64,000 bases of DNA. Origin: Albidovulum aestuarii. GTDB taxonomy: Bacteria; Pseudomonadota; Alphaproteobacteria; Rhodobacterales; Rhodobacteraceae. The notes under the pieces were generated by a model. It saw nothing but the letters and a program-made list of their open reading frames with translations. It did not search any database and was not told where the DNA came from. The DNA is taken from NCBI RefSeq assembly GCF_029961185.1, contig NZ_JASBQQ010000009.1:124001-188000 (forward strand), read 5' to 3'. How positions within the stretch are numbered: position 1 is the first letter of the stretch; every line of letters begins with the position of its first letter. Below are positions 35,544 to 43,549 of this stretch, one piece after another. Position numbers and translations under genes: made by a program.

Positions 35544-36431
35544 ATGGGCGAATCCGCAGACGGGTCTATGATGGCGCAGGACGCGCCCGACCCCTCAGAC
35601 AGTAGCGAACAGCGCGGCTTTTTCGGTCGCATCATCGACGCTTTCTCTCCCGCCGAGGTAAATACCGACGAGCAGGCGAAGCCGCACGAGGAGGTCGGCG
35701 AGCGCAGTATTGGCGCGCCCCTCCCGGGCATCGGAAACCTGCGCCGTATGCGGGTGGAGGATGTGGCGATACCAAAGGCCGAGATCGTCGCAGTGCCCGT
35801 AAACGCCACGATGGACGAACTGGTGACGAATTTCCGCGAAAGCGGCTTTTCCCGTCTGCCGGTCTTCAAGGGCACTCTCGACAGCCCGCTGGGACTCATC
35901 CACCTGAAGGACCTGGCGCTGGAACAGGCCTTCAGCGACCCGAAGCCACGTTTCTCGTTACGCAAGATGCTGCGCCCGCTGCTTTATGCGCCGCCCTCGA
36001 TGCCGATCGGCGTCCTTTTGCAGAAGATGCAGTCCGGACGGATTCACATGGCCCTCGTCATCGACGAATACGGTGGCGTCGATGGGCTGGTGACGATCGA
36101 GGATCTCATCGAAACCGTCATCGGAGAAATTGAGGACGAACACGACACCTCCGAAGACGGGCTCTGGCACGAGGAAAAACCGGGGCAGTACATCGTCCAG
36201 TCCCGTGCACCGCTCGATGAATTCGAAGCCGAGATCGGTATGAAACTCGCGGCTGAGGAAGAGGGTGAAGAAATAGACACGCTTGGCGGGCTCGTCTTCA
36301 TGCTGGTGGGCAGGGTGCCCGCGCGCGGCGAAGTGATCCGGCATGAAAGCGGCGCGGAGTTCGAAATCGTCGATGCCGATCCCCGCCGCATCAAGCGGTT
36401 GCGGGTACGCCTGCCACAGGCCGCAGCCTGA
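35544..36431 (+). CDS. ybeX: CBS-domain CorC/HlyC-family protein (YbeX)
   Basis: 295-residue cytoplasmic protein with two CBS domains (MRVEDVAIPKAEIVAVPVNA, YEYGGVDGLVTIEDLIETVIG-like segments) and a C-terminal CorC/HlyC transporter-associated domain (LGGLVFMLVGRVPARGEVI). It lacks the DUF21 membrane domain. Relatives affect magnesium efflux and ribosome maturation. ATG at 35544 follows GGAAAGGAAAA. It sits 38 bases past ybeY and 2 bases before lnt. Confidence 0.9.
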   Translation: MGESADGSMMAQDAPDPSDSSEQRGFFGRIIDAFSPAEVNTDEQAKPHEEVGERSIGAPLPGIGNLRRMRVEDVAIPKAEIVAVPVNATMDELVTNFRESGFSRLPVFKGTLDSPLGLIHLKDLALEQAFSDPKPRFSLRKMLRPLLYAPPSMPIGVLLQKMQSGRIHMALVIDEYGGVDGLVTIEDLIETVIGEIEDEHDTSEDGLWHEEKPGQYIVQSRAPLDEFEAEIGMKLAAEEEGEEIDTLGGLVFMLVGRVPARGEVIRHESGAEFEIVDADPRRIKRLRVRLPQAAA

Positions 36432-36433
36432 CC

Positions 36434-37963
36434 GTGAAGCTTCGCCCACTGGCCTTTTTCCGGCGCGAAAACCGGCCCGATGGCCTGCGCCTTGCGCTTT
36501 CCGCCCTTCTCGGCGCGGTCATGGCGCTCGGGCAGGCGCCCTGGTCGCTCTGGTGGCTGGCGCTTCCCGCGCTCACGCTTCTCATCCGCCTGATCGCGGT
36601 CGAACGGCGGGCGGCGCAGGCGGTCTGGCTCGGCTGGATCGCCGGGGCGGGATATTTCGCGGCGGGCCTCTTCTGGATCGTGGAACCGTTCTTCGTTGAT
36701 GCGAAGACCTATGGCTGGATGGCGCCGTTCGCGCTTTTCTTCATGGCCTTCGGCATGGCGCTTTTCTGGGCGCTGGCGGCTGGCATCGGCACGATGGGTC
36801 GCAGCCCCGGCCTCCGCGCTCTCGGCTTCGCATTCGGCCTGGCCGCGACCGATCTGCTGCGCGGCTATATTTTCACCGGGTTTCCCTGGGCGCTTGTCGG
36901 CCATATCTGGATCGGCACGCCGGTCTCGCAGGCCGCGGCCTTTGTCGGGCCGGTCGGGCTTTCGGCGCTGACTGCCTTTGCCGCGGCGCTGCCGGTTCTG
37001 GCGGTGACCAACGGAAAACGCGCGGGCCTTACCCTGTTGTCCATCGCAGGTCTGGCAGCCGTCTGGGCCTCCGGCGCTGCGCGGCTGGCAGCGCCCGAAA
37101 CACCGCGCGACCCTGCAATTCAGGTCCGCCTGATCCAGCCCAATGCCGCCCAGCACCTCAAATGGCGCGGCGATATGTGGCGCATCTTCCTTGACCGGCA
37201 AATGGACCAGACCGCCCAGCCTGCGAACACACCGCTCGACCTCATCGTCTGGCCGGAAACGGCGGTGCCGTTCCTGCTGTCGGATTCGGGGGAATTCTTT
37301 ACCGCCTTGGCAGAGCGTTCGGGCGGCGTGCCGGTCGCGTTCGGCATCCAGCGCGAAGAGGGCTTGCGCTTTTTCAACAGCCTTGCCGCAATCGACGGTG
37401 AGGCGCGTGTCACTGCCGTCTACGACAAATGGCACCTCGTCCCCTTCGGTGAATACATCCCCTTCGGCGACGTGATGGCGGCGTTTGGCATCGCCGCTTT
37501 TGCGGCGCAGCAGGGCAACGGCTACAGCCCCGGTCAGGGCCCGGTCGTGCTTGATCTCGGCAAGGCGGGGCGGGTGTTGCCTCTGATCTGTTACGAGGCG
37601 GTCTTTCCGCAGGACCTGCGGGTGAAGGGCGATCGGCCCGACTGGATTCTGCAGATCACCAATGACAGCTGGTTCGGCAATATCGTCGGGCCCTACCAGC
37701 ATCTGGCACAGGCGCGGCTTCGGGCCATCGAACAGGGGCTGCCGCTCTTGCGTTCTGCCAATACCGGGGTGACAGCGGTTATTGACGCTAAGGGACGCAT
37801 CCTCGACAGCCTGCCCCTGAACACAGAAGGTGTTCTGGATACTGCTGTTCCACCAGCCCTGGCACCCACGCTTTACTCCCGAACCGGTGACCTTCCGGCA
37901 ACAATCCTGGTCGGTCTGGGCCTTTTGGGTCTGATTACCCTTCGCCGCCGACAATCCGATTGA
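36434..37963 (+). CDS. lnt: Apolipoprotein N-acyltransferase Lnt
   Basis: Adds the third acyl chain to lipoproteins in the inner membrane. 509 residues: about six transmembrane helices in the first 190 residues, then a nitrilase domain with the E-K-C triad visible as WPETAVPFLL, DKWHLVPFGEY and LICYEAVFPQD; the TNDSWFG motif follows. The start is GTG at 36434 directly after the ybeX stop. It ends 36 bases before the metK riboswitch. Confidence 0.96.
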   Translation: MKLRPLAFFRRENRPDGLRLALSALLGAVMALGQAPWSLWWLALPALTLLIRLIAVERRAAQAVWLGWIAGAGYFAAGLFWIVEPFFVDAKTYGWMAPFALFFMAFGMALFWALAAGIGTMGRSPGLRALGFAFGLAATDLLRGYIFTGFPWALVGHIWIGTPVSQAAAFVGPVGLSALTAFAAALPVLAVTNGKRAGLTLLSIAGLAAVWASGAARLAAPETPRDPAIQVRLIQPNAAQHLKWRGDMWRIFLDRQMDQTAQPANTPLDLIVWPETAVPFLLSDSGEFFTALAERSGGVPVAFGIQREEGLRFFNSLAAIDGEARVTAVYDKWHLVPFGEYIPFGDVMAAFGIAAFAAQQGNGYSPGQGPVVLDLGKAGRVLPLICYEAVFPQDLRVKGDRPDWILQITNDSWFGNIVGPYQHLAQARLRAIEQGLPLLRSANTGVTAVIDAKGRILDSLPLNTEGVLDTAVPPALAPTLYSRTGDLPATILVGLGLLGLITLRRRQSD

Positions 37964-37999
37964 CCGCACGGCATGGCGGGGATAGTCAGGCTCGACGAA

Positions 38000-38046
38000 C
38001 CGTCACAACGGCTTCCTGGCGTGACGGGGATAACCCCAATGGAGCA
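38000..38046 (+). ncRNA. SAM/SAH riboswitch upstream of metK
   Basis: The stem CCGTCAC (38000-38006) pairs with GTGACGG (38021-38027), enclosing AACGGCTTCCTGGC, the invariant ligand-binding loop of the SAM/SAH class (RF01727). Loop bases GCUUCC (38011-38016) can pair with the ribosome site GGAGC (38041-38045), so SAM binding would block translation of metK. An extra small hairpin, GGGG-ATAA-CCCC (38026-38037), lies in the linker. The class is known to precede metK in Rhodobacterales. No transcription terminator is involved. Confidence 0.9.
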
Positions 38047-38050
38047 CTTC

Positions 38051-39217
38051 ATGTCCCGACAGAATTACGTTTTTACCTCCGAAAGCGTTTCGGAAGGCCA
38101 TCCGGACAAGGTTTGTGACCGGATTTCCGATGCCGTCCTCGATGCATTTCTTGCTGAAGATCCGCAATCCCGCGTCGCCTGTGAAACCTTTGCCACCACC
38201 GACCGCGTCGTCATCGGCGGCGAGGTGCGCGGCCCCGGTTCCGTCATTGAACGGGTCGAGGATATTGCCCGCGAATGCGTCAGGGATATCGGCTATGAGC
38301 AGGATGGCTTTCACTGGGCCAACCTGAAGGTCGACAGCTATCTGCATGCGCAATCCGCCGATATCGCGCAGGGCGTCGATGCCAGCGGCAACAAGGATGA
38401 AGGTGCAGGCGATCAGGGCATCATGTTCGGCTATGCCGTCGATGAGACGCCAGAGCTTATGCCCGCGCCGATCCTCTATTCACACGCGATGCTTCGCCGT
38501 CTGGCCGAGGTTCGCAAGAACGGCACCGAGCCGAAGCTTGGCCCCGATGCCAAGTCGCAGCTTTCGATCCGCTATGAGAATGGCAAGCCGGTCGAGGTGA
38601 CCTCGCTCGTGCTTTCGACCCAGCATCTCGACGCGACGATGTCCTCGGGTGATGTGCGGGCGCTGGTGGAGTCCTATATCCGCGAAGTTCTGCCGGAGGG
38701 CTGGCTGACCGCAGCCACCGAATGGCACGTCAATCCGACCGGCAAGTTCGTCATCGGCGGCCCGGACGGGGATGCGGGCCTGACGGGGCGCAAGATCATC
38801 GTCGACACTTATGGCGGGGCGGCCCCCCATGGCGGCGGCGCGTTTTCCGGCAAGGACCCGACCAAGGTCGACCGCTCGGCGGCCTATGCCGCGCGGTACC
38901 TTGCCAAGAACGTCGTGGCGGCGGGGCTGGCGAAACGCTGCACGCTGCAACTGTCCTATGCGATCGGTGTGGCCAAGCCTCTGTCGATCTATGTTGACAC
39001 CCACGGCACTGGCGAGGTTGACGAGGCCGCGATCGAACGCGCCGTGGCGCAGGCGATGGACCTCACCCCGCGCGGTATCCGCACCCATCTCGGCCTCAAC
39101 AAGCCGATCTATCAGCGCACGGCGGCCTATGGCCATTTCGGCCGCGCGCCGGATGCGGATGGCGGGTTCTCGTGGGAAAAGACCGACCTTGCCGAGGCGC
39201 TGAAGAAAGCTCTCTGA
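38051..39217 (+). CDS. metK: S-adenosylmethionine synthetase MetK
   Basis: Forms SAM from methionine and ATP. 388 residues, with [27 protein letters not shown] (start), [13 protein letters not shown], and [39 protein letters not shown], all family signatures. ATG at 38051 is nine bases from GGAG, which also forms the riboswitch pseudoknot. The upstream ORF extension covers the riboswitch and is not coding. It ends at a clear terminator. Confidence 0.98.
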   Translation: MSRQNYVFTSESVSEGHPDKVCDRISDAVLDAFLAEDPQSRVACETFATTDRVVIGGEVRGPGSVIERVEDIARECVRDIGYEQDGFHWANLKVDSYLHAQSADIAQGVDASGNKDEGAGDQGIMFGYAVDETPELMPAPILYSHAMLRRLAEVRKNGTEPKLGPDAKSQLSIRYENGKPVEVTSLVLSTQHLDATMSSGDVRALVESYIREVLPEGWLTAATEWHVNPTGKFVIGGPDGDAGLTGRKIIVDTYGGAAPHGGGAFSGKDPTKVDRSAAYAARYLAKNVVAAGLAKRCTLQLSYAIGVAKPLSIYVDTHGTGEVDEAAIERAVAQAMDLTPRGIRTHLGLNKPIYQRTAAYGHFGRAPDADGGFSWEKTDLAEALKKAL

Positions 39218-39241
39218 GCCAAAGGCGACGAAGTCAATGCG

Positions 39242-39271
39242 GCCCCGCCTCCAAAAAGGGCGGGGCTTTTT
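39242..39271 (+). terminator. Rho-independent terminator after metK
   Basis: Arms GCCCCGCC and GGCGGGGC (8 bp) surround TCCAAAAAG and are followed by TTTTT. It lies 24 bases past the stop of metK and just before the convergent DUF1330 gene. Confidence 0.88.
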
Positions 39272-39278
39272 CATTGGA

Positions 39279-39560
39279 TCATCCGATCAGCACGATCTCG
39301 CTGTCACCCGCCTTTTGGCGTAGGGCGTGCACCTCGGCCAGTTCGGGGTCGTTGATCCAACCCAAAGCCGCATCGCGGTCGGGAAAAGATAGAAGCACGA
39401 CCCTGCCCGGAAGCGCCGCATCGCCTTCGAGCCGCGTCGGCTCTGTCGTCATCGCTTCGGGCTTCGCGCCCCATTTGGCCAGTGCAGGTCCAGCCTTGCT
39501 GGCATAGGATGCGAACGTGTCTGGGTCGGTGATGGTCAGTCGGACAACGGCGTAGATCAT
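39279..39560 (-). CDS. DUF1330 family protein
   Basis: 93-residue ferredoxin-fold protein of the dimeric alpha-beta barrel group. MIYAVVRLTITDPDTFASY at the start and VVLLSFPDRDAALGWINDPE in the middle are the DUF1330 hallmarks. Function unknown; some relatives are monooxygenase- or stress-related. ATG at 39560 follows AAAGGAACCGCC. It diverges from a LysR gene, 94 bases away. Confidence 0.88.
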   Translation of the reverse strand: MIYAVVRLTITDPDTFASYASKAGPALAKWGAKPEAMTTEPTRLEGDAALPGRVVLLSFPDRDAALGWINDPELAEVHALRQKAGDSEIVLIG

Positions 39561-39631
39561 GGCGGTTCCTTTCTCGGTTGCAGGGGGAATGTACGGCCGC
39601 GCCAGAGATGCGAAAACGCGTGATATTGCAG

Positions 39632-39653
39632 GTTATACATGCGATAACGCATG
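39632..39653. promoter_or_regulatory. Overlapping dyads upstream of the LysR start
   Basis: CATGCG-ATAA-CGCATG (39638-39653) is a perfect 6-bp-arm dyad, and GTTAT (39632-39636)/ATAAC (39644-39648) forms a second, overlapping one. Both end 1-7 bases before the LysR start and lie 70-90 bases upstream of the DUF1330 start; they may be the regulator's operator. Confidence 0.45.
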
Positions 39654-39654
39654 C

Positions 39655-40530
39655 ATGAAGGATGCGGCTTGGGATGATCTGAAAACAGTGATGGCGCTCG
39701 TGCGGCACGGGTCGCTGGCGGCGGCCGGTGCCGCACTCAGGCTCAATTACACGACCGTTGCCCGAAGGATCGCACGGGCCGAGGCGGCGCTGGGGACAAC
39801 ACTCTTTGAACGCCTGAAGGACGGCTACGTGCCAACAGATGCCGCGATGCTTGTCGCCGCCCATGCGGGCGAGATGGAGGTGCGCGAACATGACCTGATG
39901 CGCAGGCTTGCCGGGCGGGACGGCACACTGGAAGGCGCGCTCACCATCACCGCCCCGCAACTCCTGATCGCATATGTGCTGCCCGCGGCGCTCGCGCAGT
40001 TCCGGGGGCTTTATCCAAAGGTAGACCTCAAGGTACGGGCGACGAACGATATCCTCGACCTGTCGCGGCGCGAAGCTGATCTTGGCATCAGGATCAGCCG
40101 GACGCCGGGGGACACGCTGACCGGCCTGCGGCTTGCAGAACAACATTCGGCGAGTTTCGCGAGCCCCGGCTGGGCTGAGCGGATCGCGAAAGACCCGGGC
40201 GCGCCCATCGACTGGATCCTCTACGAGACGCATGACGACGTGCCAAAAGCCGCCCGCGAAGCCTATCCGTCAAGCCGGGTCCAATACCGCTTTGACGACA
40301 TGATCGCGATGGCGGGCGCCGCGCAGGCCGGGCTTGGCGTGGTGCGGATGCCGATGTTCCTCGGGCGCTCATTGCCCGGGCTGATGCAGGTGCCGCTTTT
40401 GCCGCCGCAACCTTACATGGATGTCTGGATGGTGGCCCATCCCGATGTCTGGCCCGGCGCCAAGGTCCGGGCCTTCCGCGATGTGCTGAAGGCCGACATG
40501 AAGACCCGGCGGGCCTTATTCGTCGCCTGA
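39655..40530 (+). CDS. LysR-family transcriptional regulator
   Basis: 291 residues: an N-terminal helix-turn-helix ([46 protein letters not shown]) and an effector domain ([40 protein letters not shown]). The helix layout with NYTTVARRI resembles the CrgA-like subgroup of transposon-free regulators. ATG at 39655 is taken. It probably regulates the DUF1330 gene; the ligand is unknown. Confidence 0.88.
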   Translation: MKDAAWDDLKTVMALVRHGSLAAAGAALRLNYTTVARRIARAEAALGTTLFERLKDGYVPTDAAMLVAAHAGEMEVREHDLMRRLAGRDGTLEGALTITAPQLLIAYVLPAALAQFRGLYPKVDLKVRATNDILDLSRREADLGIRISRTPGDTLTGLRLAEQHSASFASPGWAERIAKDPGAPIDWILYETHDDVPKAAREAYPSSRVQYRFDDMIAMAGAAQAGLGVVRMPMFLGRSLPGLMQVPLLPPQPYMDVWMVAHPDVWPGAKVRAFRDVLKADMKTRRALFVA

Positions 40531-40565
40531 TGTGACAGGCTTGACGCCGCTCCACCGCTCTGACA

Positions 40566-40585
40566 GGGCAGAAGCACAACTGCCC
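40566..40585 (+). promoter_or_regulatory. Hairpin in the queF leader
   Basis: GGGCAG and CTGCCC around AAGCACAA, ending directly before the AAGGGGA ribosome site of queF. It lacks the conserved sequence of known preQ1 riboswitches, so I regard it only as a possible translation control element. Confidence 0.35.
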
Positions 40586-40597
40586 AAGGGGAATGAC

Positions 40598-41062
40598 ATG
40601 CCCAAGACCGACGTTTCCGGCCTGACGCAGCTCGGTCAGGACACCAACCAACCCGCGTCGCCGGAAGAGGCGGTGCTGGAGCGTGTGCCCGCCGGTCATT
40701 CCGGCACCAAGTATGTCGTGCGGTTCACCGCGCCGGAATTCACCTCGCTCTGCCCGATGACGGGGCAGCCCGACTTTGCCCATATCGTCATCGACTATGT
40801 GCCGCGCGACTGGCTGGTCGAGAGCAAGAGCCTCAAGCTCTATCTCTTTTCCTTCCGCAACCACGGCGCGTTCCACGAGGATTGCACGATCGACATCGGC
40901 AAGAAGCTGGTGGCCTTGCTCGATCCCGAATGGCTCCGGATTGGTGCCTACTGGTATCCGCGCGGCGGCATCCCGATTGATGTCTTCTGGCAGACGGGCA
41001 CGCCGCCGGAAGGCGTCTGGATACCCGACCAGGGCGTACAGCCCTACCGGGGACGAGGCTGA
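40598..41062 (+). CDS. queF: NADPH-dependent 7-cyano-7-deazaguanine reductase QueF
   Basis: Reduces preQ0 to preQ1 in queuosine synthesis. 154 residues, the short unimodular form. The catalytic cysteine is Cys52 in [13 protein letters not shown] with Asp59; [22 protein letters not shown] binds substrate. ATG at 40598 follows AAGGGGAATGAC. No other que gene is nearby. Confidence 0.96.
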   Translation: MPKTDVSGLTQLGQDTNQPASPEEAVLERVPAGHSGTKYVVRFTAPEFTSLCPMTGQPDFAHIVIDYVPRDWLVESKSLKLYLFSFRNHGAFHEDCTIDIGKKLVALLDPEWLRIGAYWYPRGGIPIDVFWQTGTPPEGVWIPDQGVQPYRGRG

Positions 41063-41200
41063 CGACTTTCGGCGGAGCCAAGGCCTGAACCGAGGTCCGA
41101 CAATCCGTCCGACCTTGGTCCGTTCCCCTACCCGCCGCACCGTCAGTAATCTGGTCCCATCGTGCATCGCAGCACAATCAGATTGCACAAGGAGACCGAC

Positions 41201-41530
41201 ATGAGCAGCGACACCACCACTTTCTCACGGCGCAAGGCGCTGACCCGCCTCGGGGCACTTGCACTTGGCGCTTACACGATTCCGGCCTTCACGACGCTCA
41301 GCAAGGCCGAAGCCAAAGGCTCGGGTTCATCGGGCGGCGGGTCCGGTGGCGGGTCCGGCAATTCGGGATCCAGCGGGAACTCCGGATCCAGCGGGAACTC
41401 CGGCGCCAGCGGATCCGGCGGATCGCACGGGACAACCGGCGCGAGCGGCAGCGAGAGCAATTCGAGCGGGACGACCGGTGCGAGCACCTGCTCCGGTCCG
41501 GGTGACGACGACGCCGGCTGCGGTGCTTAA
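41201..41530 (+). CDS. Tat-exported Gly/Ser-rich small protein, possible RiPP-like substrate
   Basis: 109 residues. A twin-arginine signal, SRRKALTRLGALALGAYTIP, is followed by about 60 residues that are almost only glycine, serine, asparagine and threonine, including tandem NSGSSG units. The C-terminus, TCSGPGDDDAGCGA, holds the only two cysteines. ATG at 41201 follows AAGGAGACCGAC. The next gene, 46 bases on, encodes an HPr-kinase-like protein with a PqqD-like domain. I infer that this peptide is its substrate; it could equally be a cell-surface or cell-wall protein. Known families that match were not recalled. Confidence 0.75.
   Translation: MSSDTTTFSRRKALTRLGALALGAYTIPAFTTLSKAEAKGSGSSGGGSGGGSGNSGSSGNSGSSGNSGASGSGGSHGTTGASGSESNSSGTTGASTCSGPGDDDAGCGA
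41366..41401 (+). repeat. Tandem 18-bp repeat in the Gly/Ser-rich gene
   Basis: GGATCCAGCGGGAACTCC occurs twice in a row (41366-41383 and 41384-41401) with a degenerate third copy at 41402-41419. Each copy encodes one GSSGNS unit, so copy number may vary between strains without breaking the frame. Confidence 0.85.
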
Positions 41531-41576
41531 TCCCGACCAACGCAGGCAGGTTGCATGAGACCCGACCGGAGCGGTA

Positions 41577-42851
41577 ATGCTTCGGGCGGGTCCTTTTCCT
41601 GATGGATCACAAGTCGATGGAAGACAGGTGAGCCGGTCTATCGATCTCATATTTGACGGATTGTCAGCGCCGGTTCGGCTGAACGGTTGCGAAGAGTTGC
41701 TGCAGCCGATCCGGACCATCCTGCCCCATTGGCCCTTTGCGACAATGCCATCGGCAGATGCTGAAGAGCCGATTGCGATAATCTCGCCCGCATCGCGTGG
41801 CCGCTATTCCAGCGTCTGCCTGTCATCTGGTGGCAAAACCCGGGTCTATGACGCCATCGACGCCGTCTGCGACATGATCGTGGAACTGTCGTGGGAAATG
41901 CTCCGGTCGGGCCAGTGGCTGATGTGCCTTCATGCTGCGGCGATCGAGATGGCCGGACGGCTGGTGATCGTTCCGAATGTGCGGCGCGCGGGCAAGAGCA
42001 CGCTGACGGCCTGCCTCGCCCGGCGCGGCTACCCGATATTTTCAGACGATTTCGTTCCGGTTCGTCTGGGCGATGATGGCATCCTCATGGGCCATGCCAA
42101 CGGCATCTGCCCGCGCCTTCGCCTGCCGCTGCCCAAGGATTTCAGCGCAGGGTTCCGCGATTGGGTCGGGGCCGACCCCGGCCCCGCCAACAGTCGGTAC
42201 AAGTATCTGACGGGCCCCGTTTTGCCACCAAACGGCACTGCCCGTCCGCTCGGCGCGATTGTCATTCTTGACCGGAGGCCGAATGCCCCTACCGCATTGC
42301 AGCCGATGGATGAGGGCGCCGCCATGAAGGCGCTGCTTCACCAGAATTTCGCTCGCTCGGTCCACTCAGCGACGATTCTCAATGTGCTGAAAGTCCTGCT
42401 GTCGGTGATCAAACCGATGCGGCTGAGTTATGCCAATGCCGAAGAGGCCGCCGACTTTCTGGCTGCGGCCTTCACAGACTGGCAAGGTCCGCCGCCTGTG
42501 GCGTCAGATACGGAACGGTTGGCCTTCCGCGAAATCGACGAAGATACACTCACAGCGGCACAGCCGGTCTTTTACGAAGACCGCGTCTATGAGCGGGCCA
42601 GCGGCATCACCGAAATGTCCATGAACGGTCACCACTACCTGACGGATCGTTCCGGCCTCGGCATTCACAGCCTGAATTCGGGTGCATTGGCAATCTGGCG
42701 CCTGCTGGAGGAGCCGATGCGCCTTACGGATTTGTCCGCGGTGCTGTCGGCCGCCTTCCCGGATGTACCGCACGAACAGATCGCGGAGGACTGCGCTGAC
42801 GTACTGCGCCGCTTCGTCGAAAACCGGCTGGTTACCTCGCTGGAAGAGTGA
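41577..42851 (+). CDS. HPr kinase-like / PqqD-like fusion protein
   Basis: 424 residues. A P-loop-like IVPNVRRAGKSTLTACLARRG at about 131-151 (first glycine replaced by Asn) and FSDDFVPVRLG at about 155-165 match HPr-kinase-related proteins. The last ~80 residues (LNSGALAIWRLLEEPMRLTDL, EDCADVLRRFVENRLV) fold like PqqD, the peptide-recognition domain of RiPP enzymes. ATG at 41577 follows GGAGCGGTA. Families of HprK-related kinases with PqqD partners are known from peptide-modification loci; phosphorylation of the upstream peptide is inferred. Confidence 0.75.
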   Translation: MLRAGPFPDGSQVDGRQVSRSIDLIFDGLSAPVRLNGCEELLQPIRTILPHWPFATMPSADAEEPIAIISPASRGRYSSVCLSSGGKTRVYDAIDAVCDMIVELSWEMLRSGQWLMCLHAAAIEMAGRLVIVPNVRRAGKSTLTACLARRGYPIFSDDFVPVRLGDDGILMGHANGICPRLRLPLPKDFSAGFRDWVGADPGPANSRYKYLTGPVLPPNGTARPLGAIVILDRRPNAPTALQPMDEGAAMKALLHQNFARSVHSATILNVLKVLLSVIKPMRLSYANAEEAADFLAAAFTDWQGPPPVASDTERLAFREIDEDTLTAAQPVFYEDRVYERASGITEMSMNGHHYLTDRSGLGIHSLNSGALAIWRLLEEPMRLTDLSAVLSAAFPDVPHEQIAEDCADVLRRFVENRLVTSLEE

Positions 42852-42876
42852 GATCGGGCGGGCGACCGGATTATCC

Positions 42877-43014
42877 TTAGCACTTCGACGACAGTGCTGG
42901 AACATCCGTACCTGTGCAGATGTCCTTGTTCCAGGCGTGTCCCGTTTCGGCACCCGCTGCGGCCAGGACAAGGAACATCAAAGCTAGGCCGAAAAATTCA
43001 CGCATGACAGACAT
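42877..43014 (-). CDS. Putative secreted micro-protein (45 residues)
   Basis: Reverse-strand frame: a hydrophobic signal-like segment (FFGLALMFLVLAAAGAETG) and then a short mature part, HAWNKDICTGTDVPALSSKC, with two cysteines eleven residues apart. Start ATG at 43014 or 43005; ribosome sites are weak (GGGATG before the second). No match is recalled. It lies between the HprK-like gene and a minus-strand unknown gene, inside a 263-base gap. It could be a disulphide-bonded exported peptide or chance. Confidence 0.4.
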   Translation of the reverse strand: MSVMREFFGLALMFLVLAAAGAETGHAWNKDICTGTDVPALSSKC

Positions 43015-43114
43015 CCCGCCGGTTCGGTCACCGCCGACTATGGATCGCTTTTCTTAAGGCACTGTTACCGCGTCGCGAATCGTTGCGCTTTCAGAAGGTT
43101 AGCGGATCAGGCGA

Positions 43115-43540
43115 TCAGCTGCGCCGCGTATCGCTCAGTTCCATCTCTGCCTTGTCCCCGGCCTTGCGTTCGGCCGCTGCCCCGGGCTTTCGCATCATCA
43201 CGAAACGCCCCGCCCAGCCGGGCTGCGAGGGAAAGAACCAGCGACCCTCGACCCGGGTCAGATTTGCATTGGCGCGACCCGAATAGATCGGGTGGTCGTC
43301 TGCCTCAAAGCCAAGATAGGTCTTGGTGAAATGCACCGAGCCATTGGAGTGATTGCCGGTGATGACCGCATGCAGCGTCCCGTCCAGTTCGGGCCGGAAG
43401 GTATTCCCCTCTGTGGTCTCGCCGTTCAGAAACCCGGTATCTTCGATCAGGTCGGCCTCGAAGGGCACAGGCCCGGGTCCGGCGTCGTATTCGTAGCGGC
43501 CCAGCCAGCGCCCGGTCAGTGACGTGAAAGCCCGCGCCAA
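43115..43540 (-). CDS. Uncharacterised protein encoded next to smc
   Basis: 141 residues, unrecognised. The sequence is soluble and beta-rich: LTGRWLGRYEYDAGPGPVPFEADL, HSNGSVHFTKTYLGFEADDHPIYSGRAN, WFFPSQPGWAGRFVMMRKPG; this looks like a small beta barrel. The start is TTG at 43540, 9 bases after the smc stop; no better start exists, so it may be coupled to smc translation. Function unknown. Confidence 0.6.
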   Translation of the reverse strand: MARAFTSLTGRWLGRYEYDAGPGPVPFEADLIEDTGFLNGETTEGNTFRPELDGTLHAVITGNHSNGSVHFTKTYLGFEADDHPIYSGRANANLTRVEGRWFFPSQPGWAGRFVMMRKPGAAAERKAGDKAEMELSDTRRS

Positions 43541-43549
43541 CGGTTCGCC

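Noticed and set aside
36044-37969. 641-residue minus-strand ORF opposite lnt and ybeX
   Set aside because: It has no recognisable domains and runs antisense through two conserved genes.
40532-40600. preQ1 riboswitch before queF
   Set aside because: The conserved preQ1-I/II/III sequence elements are absent; only a simple hairpin is visible.
41366-41419. Possible CRISPR-like array
   Set aside because: The 18-bp units are adjacent, without spacers, and encode Gly/Ser repeats in frame.
42682-42987. Plus-strand ORF overlapping the end of the HprK-like gene
   Set aside because: It overlaps a much better coding frame, has no ribosome site, and its composition looks like a shadow frame.
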